Shown: positions 35,082 through 43,913, numbered from the stretch's first letter. The stretch: DNA of 64,000 bases from Mesorhizobium zhangyense (GCF_011045115.1 NZ_JAAKZG010000002.1:558001-622000); one strand, 5' to 3'. A program made the numbers and translations. Notes: a model not told the origin generated them from the letters alone.

Positions 35082-36320
35082 TTACTCAGCCGGCACCAGT
35101 GTGGGCCGGTCGACCGGGCGTTCCTTGATCGGCCAATGCACCGCAGCCGCAAACAGGCCGAGCGCCACGCCCAGCCACCACACTGGATCGTAGGAGCCGA
35201 ATTGGTCGTAGAGATAGCCGCCCAGCCAGACGCCGAGGAACGAGCCGATCTGGTGGGACAGGAAGACAACGCCGCCGAGCATTCCGAGATGGCGGGTGCC
35301 GAACATGATGGCGACCAGCGAATTGGTTGGCGGGACGGTCGATAACCACAGCAGCCCCATGACGATGGCGAAGATCACAACGCTGGTCGGTGTCTGTGGC
35401 AGCAGCAGGAAGGCGGCGACAGCGATGGAGCGGCCGATATAGATCCAGGCCAGGAAGATCGGCTTGGAGTATTTCTGGCCGATGACGCCGGAGGCCAGCG
35501 AGCCGATGATGTTGAAGAAGCCGATCAGTGCCAGCCCGATGACCGCGTAGCGCGCGTCGATGCCGATATCGGCAATGTAAGCGGGGAAATGCGCGGTGAT
35601 GAAAGCGACCTGGAAGCCGCAGACGAAGAAGCCGGAAACCAGGAGCACGTAGCTGCGGTGGCCAAGCGCTTCACGCAATGCCGCGCCGACCGACTGGTGA
35701 TCGATGGCGGCGGCGGAGTTCGGGTTGTGCGAACTGCCGACCAGCGGGATCGCCAGAACCGGGATGATGAGCATCATCATGCTCATATAGACCAGTGTAT
35801 CAGACCAGCCATAGGCGGTGATCAGGCCCTGGCTGAGCGGTGCAAAGAGGAACATGCCGGCTGACCCGGCAGCGGTGCCGATGCCGAAGACGATGGAGCG
35901 GCGTTCAGGCGGGGTGTGGCGCGCGAAGGCGGCAAGCACGATGCTGAAGGAACCGGCGGCCACGCCTAGCCCGACCAGTATGCCGCCGCCGATATGCAGC
36001 ATGCCGACCGAGGTAGCCGTCGCCATCATGTAGAGGCCGGCGGCATAGATGAGGCCGCCGAGCGCCAGCACGCGCCAGGTGCCGTAGCGGTCGGCGATGG
36101 CTCCGAAGAAAGGCAGGCCGAGGCCCCAGAACAGGTTCTGCAGCGCCATGGCGAGGCCGAAGGTGGTGCGATCCCAACCTTTTTCCGCAAGCATCGGCAG
36201 CTGGAAGAAACCCATCGCCGAGCGCGGGCCGAAGGTGAGGGCGGCAATCAGGCAGCCGCATATGATGATCAGCCACGGAACGGTTGCCCGCGCGCTGGTA
36301 TTTGCCGTTGCAGCCGTCAT
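35082..36320 (-). CDS. MFS transporter of unknown substrate
   Basis: 412 residues, twelve hydrophobic segments. The N-terminal half has FGPRSAMGFFQLPMLAEKGW and the loop GAIADRYGTWRVLALGG, the MFS loop 2-3 motif. The general outline (GFFQ-LP, HTPPERRSIVFGIGTAAGSAG, FITAHFPAYIADIG) fits the monocarboxylate/oxalate-type MFS branch. ATG 36320 is chosen because it places the first helix properly; the frame continues upstream with no coding look. Its 3' end is 2 bp from recO (convergent). Confidence 0.8.
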   Translation of the reverse strand: MTAATANTSARATVPWLIIICGCLIAALTFGPRSAMGFFQLPMLAEKGWDRTTFGLAMALQNLFWGLGLPFFGAIADRYGTWRVLALGGLIYAAGLYMMATATSVGMLHIGGGILVGLGVAAGSFSIVLAAFARHTPPERRSIVFGIGTAAGSAGMFLFAPLSQGLITAYGWSDTLVYMSMMMLIIPVLAIPLVGSSHNPNSAAAIDHQSVGAALREALGHRSYVLLVSGFFVCGFQVAFITAHFPAYIADIGIDARYAVIGLALIGFFNIIGSLASGVIGQKYSKPIFLAWIYIGRSIAVAAFLLLPQTPTSVVIFAIVMGLLWLSTVPPTNSLVAIMFGTRHLGMLGGVVFLSHQIGSFLGVWLGGYLYDQFGSYDPVWWLGVALGLFAAAVHWPIKERPVDRPTLVPAE

Positions 36321-36420
36321 TGCCGTGTCTCCCGAGTCATTTTCCGTTTTTATCGGATCGACAGGTTTTCGCAAAATGAATTGGTCGCATCGAAGGTTCA
36401 GCGATGCTGATGGATCGGCG

Positions 36421-36446
36421 GGAATAAAGGCGCGGTTCCGAACGTT
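36421..36446 (+). promoter_or_regulatory. Candidate ECF-sigma promoter upstream of the sigma factor gene
   Basis: GGAAT (36421-36425), a 17-bp spacer, then CGTT (36443-36446). This is one base off the GGAAC-N16/17-CGTT pattern of alphaproteobacterial general-stress (EcfG-type) promoters. It lies about 100 bp before the sigma gene, so auto-regulation or EcfG control is possible. Confidence 0.3.
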
Positions 36447-36549
36447 CTTATAGGACTGAAGCAATTGTACGAACGGTTCGGTTCCGCCTTGTCGGGCTCG
36501 CTGAACAGGAGTTCAATCGGACTGGAACGAAGGCAATACCGGCCGCATC

Positions 36550-37068
36550 ATGGACCAGAGAAGGGCAGCGATACTCGCCGAAATACCGCGCCTGCGCCGC
36601 TATGCGCGCGCACTGCTGCGCAACCGCGATTCCGCCGACGATCTTGTCCAGGACTGCCTCGAGCGCGCGCTGGGCAAGCTCGAGGGCTGGCGAACCGGGG
36701 ACAATCCGAGGCGGTGGCTGTTTACGATTATGCATCATCTTTTTGTCGACCAGATGCGAAGGGAAAAACGGCGCGGCGAGACTGCCATGCTGCCGATCGA
36801 GACGAGTGAGGCTATGGCGGTTCCGGCCTATCAGGCCGAAAGCGTCGCCTCGCATGAGATACTCGATGCGCTTCAGGCGATCAGCCCGGATCGCCGCGCA
36901 GCGCTGCTGATGGTTGCGGTCGAAGGCTTCTCATACGCCGAAGCTGCCAATGTGCTGGGCGTGCCTGCCGGCACGCTGATGTCGCGCATCGCGCGCGGCC
37001 GTGAAGAATTGCGCACGATACTGGAGGACGGATCGCGGCGCCGGGCAATAAGGGTCATCGAGAAATGA
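36550..37068 (+). CDS. ECF-family RNA polymerase sigma factor
   Basis: 172 residues with sigma region 2 (RRYARALLRNRDSADDLVQDCLERAL, read as separate blocks, and WLFTIMHHLFVDQMRRE) and region 4 (LDALQAISPDRRAALLMVAVEGFSYAEAANVLGVPAGTLMSRIARGR as HTH). No region 1.1 or 3. It overlaps the next gene by 4 bp (ATGA), and the partner is a membrane anti-sigma candidate. It resembles the RpoE-like ECF class common in rhizobia. Regulon unknown. Confidence 0.88.
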   Translation: MDQRRAAILAEIPRLRRYARALLRNRDSADDLVQDCLERALGKLEGWRTGDNPRRWLFTIMHHLFVDQMRREKRRGETAMLPIETSEAMAVPAYQAESVASHEILDALQAISPDRRAALLMVAVEGFSYAEAANVLGVPAGTLMSRIARGREELRTILEDGSRRRAIRVIEK

Positions 37069-37850
37069 CCGCACGCGATTTCACCGAACGCGATATCCAC
37101 ATGGCACTCGACGGCGAGTTGCCGGCCGAGGAACGCGCGGCTTACGAACTCTGGCTGGAAGCCAATCCCGACATGAAGGCACGCAGCCAGCGCTTCGCGA
37201 CCGATCTTGCCGCTTTGCAAAACTCCGTTGCCGGCGTGCTGACCGAGCCGGTTCCGGAGCGTTTCGAGAGGTTGCTATCAGGCGAGAAGCAACCCCGTAG
37301 CGATGCTCCCCCGCGTTGGCGCATGGCTGCTGCTGCGGCAATTTTCGTGGCCGGTGGGCTTGGCGGCTATCTGCTCGGCATTTCCGGCTGGGGTTCGATC
37401 GATGCGGCCGCCAGCCAGTTGGCCGAGGGTGCGATTGCCGCGCATACGCTCTACGCGGCCGAAAAATTGCACGTAGTCGAGGTTGGGGCCGACCAGAAGG
37501 ATCATCTTGTCGGCTGGCTGTCCAAGCGCGTCGGCGTGAAGCTGGTAGCGCCCGACCTGACCGCGCAGGGTTTCGAGCTTGTCGGCGGGCGGCTGCTGCC
37601 GGCCGAAAGCAAGGCGGCAGCGCAATTCATGTATCAGGACCACACCGGAAACCGTGTGTCGCTTTATATCATCAGCGACGCGACGACCAAGGAAACCGGC
37701 TTCCGGCTGCTGGAAGAGGGCGGCACCCGCTCGCTCTACTGGCTCGATGACGGCTACGGTTGCGCTGTGACCGGCACGCTTCCGCAGGAAGCGCTGATGA
37801 CGATTGCGAACTCGGCCTACCGTCAGCTTCTCGACGGCATGAAGGGGTGA
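37065..37850 (+). CDS. Membrane anti-sigma factor candidate
   Basis: 261 residues. N-terminal cytoplasmic helical domain (ERDIHMALDGELPAEERAAY), one membrane helix (about 85-107, AAAAAIFVAGGLGGYLLGIS), then a periplasmic domain of about 150 residues. The zinc-finger HxxxCxxC motif of ZAS proteins is absent: the histidine (HMALDGEL) is there but no cysteines follow. Overlap with the sigma gene makes its role likely. The only cysteine is in DDGYGCAVTG near the C-terminus. Confidence 0.8.
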   Translation: MTARDFTERDIHMALDGELPAEERAAYELWLEANPDMKARSQRFATDLAALQNSVAGVLTEPVPERFERLLSGEKQPRSDAPPRWRMAAAAAIFVAGGLGGYLLGISGWGSIDAAASQLAEGAIAAHTLYAAEKLHVVEVGADQKDHLVGWLSKRVGVKLVAPDLTAQGFELVGGRLLPAESKAAAQFMYQDHTGNRVSLYIISDATTKETGFRLLEEGGTRSLYWLDDGYGCAVTGTLPQEALMTIANSAYRQLLDGMKG

Positions 37851-38043
37851 TTCTCTCCGTGGCAGGATGAAGAACGGCCATCCGTGTCATCAAAGTTTCC
37901 GCGCTTCGCCATACGTTGCAAGGAGTCACAATTCGGCCCAATTCGAGGAGCGATAGCGCTTTCGATGCCGTCGCGCCAATGCCTCGGTCAGAGACGTTCT
38001 GCCCACCTTCGAGCACGCTTTCGATCGAGGTTTCCCGGCTGCC

Positions 38044-38541
38044 ATGAACGCAGACATTCGCCCGGCCCGCGCCTCTGACATCGGCGCACTCGTGGCGCTC
38101 GAAAACGCGGTTTTCGAGACCGATCGCATGTCCAGAAACGCCTTCCGCCGCATGATCGTCAGCAAGAGCGCCTCGATCCTGATTGCCGAGCGCGACGGCT
38201 TGCTCGCCGGCCACTGCGTCGTGCTGCTGCGCGCCGGAAGCAACAAGGCGCGGCTCTATTCGCTGGCCGTCGCGCCCAACAGCGGTGGCGGATTGGGGCG
38301 TGCTTTGCTGGAGGCAGCAGAAAACGCCGCTGCCGCCAAACGCCGGAAGGCCATGCGCCTGGAAGTGCGCGAGGACAATCTCCGCGCGATCGATCTTTAT
38401 GAAAAGAACGGCTACCGGCAGATAGGGCACAAGCCCGCCTATTATGCCGATGGAGCGGATGCCTTGCGCTATGAAAAGCCTCTGGTCCGGTCTGCCTCCG
38501 ACGACGACCAACCTCTGCCTAAAAAAGCCGGAACCGGTTAG
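38044..38541 (+). CDS. GNAT-family N-acetyltransferase (RimI-like)
   Basis: 165 residues. Acetyl-CoA binding core: LYSLAVAPNSGGGLGRALLE contains the pyrophosphate loop (here S-GGGLG-R, a variant of Q/RxxGxG/A), then AMRLEVREDNLRAIDLYEKNGY, the RimI-like motif B. The C-terminal about 20 residues are polar. It lies 77 bp before a RimK-like ATP-grasp ligase in the same orientation. Acetyltransferase and RimK-like ligase pairs of this kind are described as conserved neighbours in predicted peptide or metabolite modification systems. Confidence 0.85.
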   Translation: MNADIRPARASDIGALVALENAVFETDRMSRNAFRRMIVSKSASILIAERDGLLAGHCVVLLRAGSNKARLYSLAVAPNSGGGLGRALLEAAENAAAAKRRKAMRLEVREDNLRAIDLYEKNGYRQIGHKPAYYADGADALRYEKPLVRSASDDDQPLPKKAGTG

Positions 38542-38618
38542 CCATGAGTTCATTGTCCTTGGCCCGGCGGGAAGCCGGACGCCGCCAACATCACCATCCG
38601 GAAAAAGCGTGAGAGAAA

Positions 38619-40145
38619 ATGACCTGGGTCATTCTTACAGGCAGGCAAAGCGATCTCGACCAGGTGGCGACACCGCACAAGATCATCACCAACCGCGATT
38701 ATCTGGCGCATCCAGCGCTGTTTCGCGGGCAGCGCCCCAAGGTCATCAACCTGTCGAACAGCTACAGCTATCAGAGCCGCGGCTATTACGCTTCGTTGCT
38801 GGCCAGTTCGCGCGGCCACAAGGTCATCCCGACGGTCGAGACGATGATCGACCTGTCCGAGCACAAGCTCTACGAACACGCACTGCCCGAACTGGAACTT
38901 GCGCTCAACAAATGCCGCAAGGACCTTGGCGGCGCCTTTCCCGCGAAAGCCGTGTTCTTCTTCGGCATCGGCCCGTCCAAGGCGTGGGACCGTTTTGCCA
39001 AGCTGCTATTCGACTGGTTCCGCGCGCCGGCGCTGGAAGTGTCGATCAAGGATAGCCAGCAATGGGCTACAATCCATAAGATCGGTTTTCACCCGCTGGC
39101 GCGCATGAGCCCGGAGGAAAAGCCGCGCTTCCTCGAAAGCCTGGCCACCTACACCAACCGTGAATGGCGCGACACCAAGGCGCGCACGCCGGCGCGTTTC
39201 ACCTTCGCGACGCTGATAGATCCGCATGAGGAACTGCCGCCGTCCGAGATCAGTTCGCTGCGTCATTGGGCGAAGATCGCGGAGAAGATGGGCGTCGAGG
39301 TCGAGCCCATCACCAAGAAGGATCTGGCCAAGCTAGCCAACTACGACGCGCTGTTCATCCGCGAAACCACGTCGATTTCCAACCATACCTATCGCTTCGC
39401 CCGTCGCGCCCAGCAGGAGGGCATGCCGGTTATCGACGACCCGCTGTCGATGATCCGCTGCACCAACAAGGTCTATCTCAACGAGCTGATGACCTACAAC
39501 AACGTGCCCGTGCCGCCGACGGTGATGATCGCAGGACCCGCCGATCTCGAACTGGCGGCGCAGACGCTCGGCTTCCCGCTGGTGCTGAAAATCCCGGACA
39601 GTTCGTTTTCGCGAGGCGTGAAGAAGGCGTCGAATTTCGAAGAACTGAAGCAGCTTGCCACGCTGTGGCTGGAAGATTCGGACCTGCTGATAGCCCAGAA
39701 ATTCATCCCGACCGACTACGATTGGCGCATCGGCGTGCTCGGAGGCCAGCCGCTGTTTGCGGTCCACTACCTGATGGCCAAGAAGCATTGGCAGATCGTC
39801 AACCACAAGGCCAATGGCAAGCCCGATCAGGGCGGCTTCAAGTCATTCACATTGAAGGACGCACCCGCCCACGTCGTCGAGACGGCGGTGCGCGCCGCAC
39901 GCTGCATCGGCGACGGCCTCTACGGCGTAGACATCAAGGAAACCCGCGACGGCGTCTTCGTCATCGAGGTCAACGACAATCCCAATCTCGACCATGGCTG
40001 CGAGGATACCGGCGAGAAGGACGAAGTCTGGACACGGCTGACGCAGTGGTTCCTGGATCGTCTGGAACGGCCGGCCGTCAACCATTCGATGAATGAACGG
40101 CTTATCCTGCCTGACGCAAACGCTCGATTGCGGAAAAACGCTTGA
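38619..40145 (+). CDS. RimK-like ATP-grasp ligase with RLAN N-terminal domain
   Basis: 508 residues. The N-terminal about 200 residues match the RimK-like ATP-grasp N-terminal (RLAN) domain (TNRDYLAHPALFRGQRPKVI, SNSYSYQSRGYYASLLASSR). The C-terminal half is ATP-grasp: FIRETTSISNHTYRFARRA, LVLKIPDSSFSRGV with the ATP-binding lysine, IAQKFIPTDYDWRIGVLGG, and the metal-binding VFVIEVNDNPNLDHG. Such ligases join an amino acid (often glutamate) to a carboxylate of a peptide, protein or metabolite. The substrate is unknown. The 3' end overlaps the HD gene by 44 bp. Confidence 0.85.
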   Translation: MTWVILTGRQSDLDQVATPHKIITNRDYLAHPALFRGQRPKVINLSNSYSYQSRGYYASLLASSRGHKVIPTVETMIDLSEHKLYEHALPELELALNKCRKDLGGAFPAKAVFFFGIGPSKAWDRFAKLLFDWFRAPALEVSIKDSQQWATIHKIGFHPLARMSPEEKPRFLESLATYTNREWRDTKARTPARFTFATLIDPHEELPPSEISSLRHWAKIAEKMGVEVEPITKKDLAKLANYDALFIRETTSISNHTYRFARRAQQEGMPVIDDPLSMIRCTNKVYLNELMTYNNVPVPPTVMIAGPADLELAAQTLGFPLVLKIPDSSFSRGVKKASNFEELKQLATLWLEDSDLLIAQKFIPTDYDWRIGVLGGQPLFAVHYLMAKKHWQIVNHKANGKPDQGGFKSFTLKDAPAHVVETAVRAARCIGDGLYGVDIKETRDGVFVIEVNDNPNLDHGCEDTGEKDEVWTRLTQWFLDRLERPAVNHSMNERLILPDANARLRKNA

Positions 40146-40716
40146 GAAAGGCGCTCTGCATGGCCTTTGCCGGGCGGCAGGACAGATCGAAACCGTCGGC
40201 TGAAATCCCGCGGGGCCGGCCGAAGAACTGCGTCGCCTCCGAGATCGTGAAGCCGGCGAGAACAGTGGCCTCGAAATAAGCGGCGACCTGATCGGCGCGT
40301 TTGATTTCTTTCTTGAGCTTTTCGCTGATATCGGCGGGCAGCGAAAAGCGCAGATGGATCGCCCGCTGCAGCCGCTGCTCGACGGCCTTGTAGCCACCGC
40401 CGACCACCGACTTGAATGGCGAGATCATGTCGCCGATCACATATTCCGGGGCGTCGTGAAGCAGGGCGGCAAGCCGCGCATCGGGCGAGGGGTCTTTTAC
40501 CTGCTGGGCAAAGATTTCCTCGACCAGCAGCGAGTGCTGGGCCACCGAGAATGCATGATCGCCGCCGGTCTGGCCGTTCCAGCGCGCAACACGCGCAAGG
40601 CCGTGGGCGATATCGGAAATCTCGACATCGAGCGGAGACGGGTCGAGCAGGTCCAGCCTGCGGCCCGACAGCATGCGCTGCCAGGCACGGGCCGGCGCAC
40701 CGGCCTTGTCGGCCAT
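40102..40716 (-). CDS. HD-domain phosphohydrolase (YfbR/5'-nucleotidase-like)
   Basis: 204 residues. HD motifs: FSVAQHSLLVEEIF (first His), LLHDAPEYVIGD (HD pair and Asp), IKRADQVAAYFE (last Asp). This is the YfbR-like class known as dNMP 5'-nucleotidases. Its start abuts the stop of ygfZ on the same strand, so the two are cotranscribed. The last 44 bp overlap the convergent ATP-grasp gene. Confidence 0.8.
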   Translation of the reverse strand: MADKAGAPARAWQRMLSGRRLDLLDPSPLDVEISDIAHGLARVARWNGQTGGDHAFSVAQHSLLVEEIFAQQVKDPSPDARLAALLHDAPEYVIGDMISPFKSVVGGGYKAVEQRLQRAIHLRFSLPADISEKLKKEIKRADQVAAYFEATVLAGFTISEATQFFGRPRGISADGFDLSCRPAKAMQSAFLKRFSAIERLRQAG

Positions 40717-41603
40717 TATGCGTCCTCCGCAGCAGCCGGCTCCTGCGGGAAGGTGAATTTCGCCCAGCCTGGAATGGTCAGCGAGACCGCAACCTCGCCA
40801 ACGGCTATTTCGATACCGGCGTCTATCGCGTCCTTGACCCGGTCAATGCGAACGATCGCCAGACCCTTGTTGCCCGAAACACTGCCGAGCGTACCGATGG
40901 TCTTTCCGGCAGCTTTGATATCAGTACCGCTCGGCGGCAGCGGTTCTTCTGCCGAAACCAGCAGCACGCGCCGGCGCGCCGTGCCGCGATGGTGCATGCG
41001 CGAAACGACTTCCTGCCCGACATAGCAGCCCTTGCCGAAACCGACGCCGCCAGTCTGATCCAGCAGAACGTCGTGCGGGAAGGCGTCACTCAACGCATAA
41101 TCAGACCCGCTCTCGGCGATGCCATGGGCGAGACGAAAATCCTCCCAAGCCTGCATCTGGTCGCCTTCCGGCACGGTTTGGCCATAAATGCGGAACACGC
41201 GGGCCGGTTCGACAAAACGCCGATCGTGCCTCACGGTTGAATCAGTTTCTGAGGCACTTGAATCAGAAACTGAAGCGTCTGAATCAAGATTCCATGAGAC
41301 GGAGACAAGCGATTGTTCCTGCTTGGAAATATCGACTTTGGCGCGAAGCTTGTAGAGCGTCAGCCGGCGGATGAAATCGTCGGCGATCTCAGTGCGGCAC
41401 TCCAGCAGCAAACCGCCATTGCCGTCGCGCGAGACGAGGAAATCGAACAGGATCTTGCCTTGCGGCGTCAGCAGCGCCCCCGGTTTCGCGTCTTCCGGGG
41501 AGAGCGCGTCGAGATCGGTGGTAAGAATGTTCTGCAGGAAATGCTCGGCATCCGGGCCGGAGACGGAAATCAAAATACGGTCGGGAAGTTGAACTGCGGG
41601 CAT
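40716..41603 (-). CDS. ygfZ: YgfZ/GcvT-fold folate-binding protein (Fe-S cluster assembly)
   Basis: 295 residues. The family signature KGCYVGQEVVSRM is at about 200-212. N-terminal PDRILISVSGPDAEHFLQNI and FLVSRDGNG fit the tetrahydrofolate-binding fold. ATG 41603 is chosen; upstream in-frame starts give an extension that runs toward the divergent gene. At about 127-146 there is an acidic-serine insert (DSDASVSDSSASETDST) encoded by a 21-bp imperfect tandem repeat at 41238-41293. YgfZ helps build or repair Fe-S proteins such as MiaB. Confidence 0.85.
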   Translation of the reverse strand: MPAVQLPDRILISVSGPDAEHFLQNILTTDLDALSPEDAKPGALLTPQGKILFDFLVSRDGNGGLLLECRTEIADDFIRRLTLYKLRAKVDISKQEQSLVSVSWNLDSDASVSDSSASETDSTVRHDRRFVEPARVFRIYGQTVPEGDQMQAWEDFRLAHGIAESGSDYALSDAFPHDVLLDQTGGVGFGKGCYVGQEVVSRMHHRGTARRRVLLVSAEEPLPPSGTDIKAAGKTIGTLGSVSGNKGLAIVRIDRVKDAIDAGIEIAVGEVAVSLTIPGWAKFTFPQEPAAAEDA

Positions 41604-41686
41604 TCGGACGTGACCTGATCTTGCAAATCTGTTGGCCATTACGTAAGCCGCACGCATCGCAGGGGCAAGAGCTGGAAGAGACGCTG

Positions 41687-43018
41687 ATGACAACGACGTT
41701 CGACCTCATCCTCAAGGGCGGCACGGTCGTCAATCATGATGGCACCGGCCTGCGCGACATCGGCGAGCGCGCCGGGCGCATCGCGGCGATCGGCGATCTC
41801 GGCCAGGCTTCCGCCGGCGAAGTCATCGACTGCGCCGGCCTGCATATCCTTCCCGGCGTCGTCGACAGCCAGGTCCATTTCCGCGAGCCGGGGCTGGAGC
41901 ACAAGGAAGATCTGGAGACGGGTTCGCGCGCTGCGGTGCTTGGCGGCGTCACTGCCGTCTTCGAGATGCCCAACACCAACCCGCTGACGACCAGCGAAGC
42001 AGCTCTTGCCGACAAGGTGTCGCGCGCGACGAACCGCATGCATTGCGATTTCGCCTTCTGGGTCGGCGGCACGCGCGAGAATGCCGGGGATGTCGCCGAG
42101 CTCGAGCGCCTGCCGGGTGCGGCTGGCATCAAGGTCTTCATGGGTTCCTCCACTGGCAATCTGCTGGTCGAGGATGACGATGGCGTCTTTTCCATCTTGA
42201 AGAACACCCGCCGCCGCGCCGCCTTCCACTCGGAAGACGAGTTTCGCCTGCGCGAACGTCTTGGCGAGCGCGTCGAGGGCGATCCGTCCTCGCATCCGGT
42301 CTGGCGCGACGAGATCGCGGCGCTGCAATGCACGGAGAGGCTGGTGCGGATTGCGCGGGCCGCCCGTGCCCGCATCCACGTCCTGCACATCTCGACGGCC
42401 GAGGAAATCGCATTCCTTGAAAACCACAAGGATGTCGCCACTTGCGAGGCGACGCCGCATCATCTCACCCTTTCCGCTGACGACTATGCGACGCTCGGCA
42501 CTTTGATCCAGATGAACCCGCCGGTTCGCGTCGCACGCCATCGCGACGGCGTCTGGCATGGCATCTCGCAAGGCGTCGTCGATGTACTCGGCTCCGACCA
42601 TGCCCCGCATACGCTGGAAGAAAAGGCAAAGCCCTATCCGGCCTCGCCCTCGGGCATGACCGGCGTGCAGACGCTGGTTCCGATCATGCTCGACCACGTC
42701 AACGCCGGAAGGCTTTCGCTGGAAAGGCTGGTCGATCTCACCAGCCACGGCCCGCAGCGCCTGTTCGGCATGGCGCGCAAGGGGCGCATCGCGGCGGGCT
42801 ACGAGGCCGATTTCACCGTGGTCGACCTCAAGCGCCGCGAAACCATCACCAACGCGCAGGCCGGCTCGAAAGCCGGCTGGACGCCTTATGACGGCAAGCA
42901 AGTCACTGGCTGGCCGGTCGGCACCATCATCCGCGGCAACCGCGTGATGTGGGAAGGCGAGATCGTGACACCGGGGCAGGGGCAGGCTGTTGCCTTCTCT
43001 GAGGCTTTGCCCGCCTGA
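41687..43018 (+). CDS. Dihydroorotase-family amidohydrolase (PyrC-like) with altered first metal ligand
   Basis: 443 residues, class I length. TIM-barrel amidohydrolase: GLHILPGVVDSQVHFREPG, GGVTAVFEMPNTNPLT, AGIKVFMGSSTG (carboxylated lysine), AFHSEDEFRLRER, IHVLHISTAEEI, DVLGSDHAPHT with the catalytic aspartate, and a C-terminal beta-sandwich. The usual DxHxH pair reads SQVHF, so the first metal histidine is glutamine. ATG 41687 follows ggaagag. It is divergent from ygfZ. Dihydroorotase is the best guess; a hydantoinase or allantoinase role is not excluded. Confidence 0.85.
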   Translation: MTTTFDLILKGGTVVNHDGTGLRDIGERAGRIAAIGDLGQASAGEVIDCAGLHILPGVVDSQVHFREPGLEHKEDLETGSRAAVLGGVTAVFEMPNTNPLTTSEAALADKVSRATNRMHCDFAFWVGGTRENAGDVAELERLPGAAGIKVFMGSSTGNLLVEDDDGVFSILKNTRRRAAFHSEDEFRLRERLGERVEGDPSSHPVWRDEIAALQCTERLVRIARAARARIHVLHISTAEEIAFLENHKDVATCEATPHHLTLSADDYATLGTLIQMNPPVRVARHRDGVWHGISQGVVDVLGSDHAPHTLEEKAKPYPASPSGMTGVQTLVPIMLDHVNAGRLSLERLVDLTSHGPQRLFGMARKGRIAAGYEADFTVVDLKRRETITNAQAGSKAGWTPYDGKQVTGWPVGTIIRGNRVMWEGEIVTPGQGQAVAFSEALPA

Positions 43019-43046
43019 GTCTGATCAGAATTCGTTCCGAAAACGA

Positions 43047-43083
43047 AAACACCCGCCAAAGCAGATGCTTGGCGGGTGTTTTT
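43047..43083 (+). terminator. Intrinsic terminator after the dihydroorotase gene
   Basis: Stem aaacacccgccaa / ttggcgggtgttt with a 9-base loop, followed by T's. It lies 28 bp after the stop. The A-rich left side may let it work for the convergent gene too. Confidence 0.9.
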
Positions 43084-43115
43084 GATTCAGCTCGATATGA
43101 GCGCCTATCGGCCGG

Positions 43116-43913
43116 TCACTCGCCCGCGACGAAGAAAGCCCACTTGCCTTCCGGCGTGATGCCGAGGCGGTAGAAATTGTAGACGCCGTAGCTCTTCATG
43201 TCTTCGTAGTCACCGGCGGTGACGATCTTGAAGAGCTCGACACGCTGGCGTTGCGTCAGCTTTTCGAGCGGCATGGCGAAGAAATAGGGCCAGGCGTAGA
43301 GTTCCTCGGGCTTGCCCGCATCGACGTGGACGTAGCCGCCATTGAGGATGTTTTCCATGATGGCGAGCAGCTCCTCGCCGTTCTTGTCGCCGGAGAGGTC
43401 CTTCAGATAGGTGATCGGATCGTCTTCCAGGTCGCTGAGCGATAATTGCGTCGCTTCGTCGCCGGTGCCGATCAGCGGGCGCAATTTCTCTATGTCGCCG
43501 CCCGCTGCCACGTCCAGCAACAATTGGCGCATGCGCTTCACCGGTTCGGGCAGCGACTGGACGTCGTAAAGAATCTCCGGCAGCGGCGCGTTGGGGTCTT
43601 CGCTCGTATGCGTCGAGCCGTTGGGTGCGGCCGGGCCTTCGTCGGGCTCGGCCTGGTCATCCTGCGGCTGCACGTCCGGCAGCGGTGTTTTCTGTATGGG
43701 ATCAGGCGAGGGGACGGTATTTTCCGGCGCGGCCTCGTCCTGTGACGGGGTGGCCGGGGTTTCTTCGCGCTTGATTTCGCTGAGGGCCGAGGCGGGAACA
43801 GTTCCGAAAAGCACTGTAGTGGGCAGCGCCACGCCGACTGCCGCAAGCCACAGCAAAGCCGCCATATGCGCACTTCTGCGGCTTTGCGATTTCGCCTGCG
43901 TCGATACCTGCAT
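43116..43913 (-). CDS. Secreted or anchored protein of unknown function, Pro-rich linker plus C-terminal domain
   Basis: 265 residues, not recognised as a named family. N-terminal hydrophobic segment (HMAALLWLAAVGVALPTTVL) acts as signal or anchor; residues 45-115 are a low-complexity Pro/Asp/Glu/Thr linker; the C-terminal 145 residues are a folded domain (VQSLPEPVKRMRQLLLDVAA, DLSGDKNGEELLAIMENILN, YAWPYFFAMPLEKLT). Proteins of this layout occur in rhizobial genomes without a known role. Single gene, convergent with the dihydroorotase gene. Confidence 0.75.
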   Translation of the reverse strand: MQVSTQAKSQSRRSAHMAALLWLAAVGVALPTTVLFGTVPASALSEIKREETPATPSQDEAAPENTVPSPDPIQKTPLPDVQPQDDQAEPDEGPAAPNGSTHTSEDPNAPLPEILYDVQSLPEPVKRMRQLLLDVAAGGDIEKLRPLIGTGDEATQLSLSDLEDDPITYLKDLSGDKNGEELLAIMENILNGGYVHVDAGKPEELYAWPYFFAMPLEKLTQRQRVELFKIVTAGDYEDMKSYGVYNFYRLGITPEGKWAFFVAGE

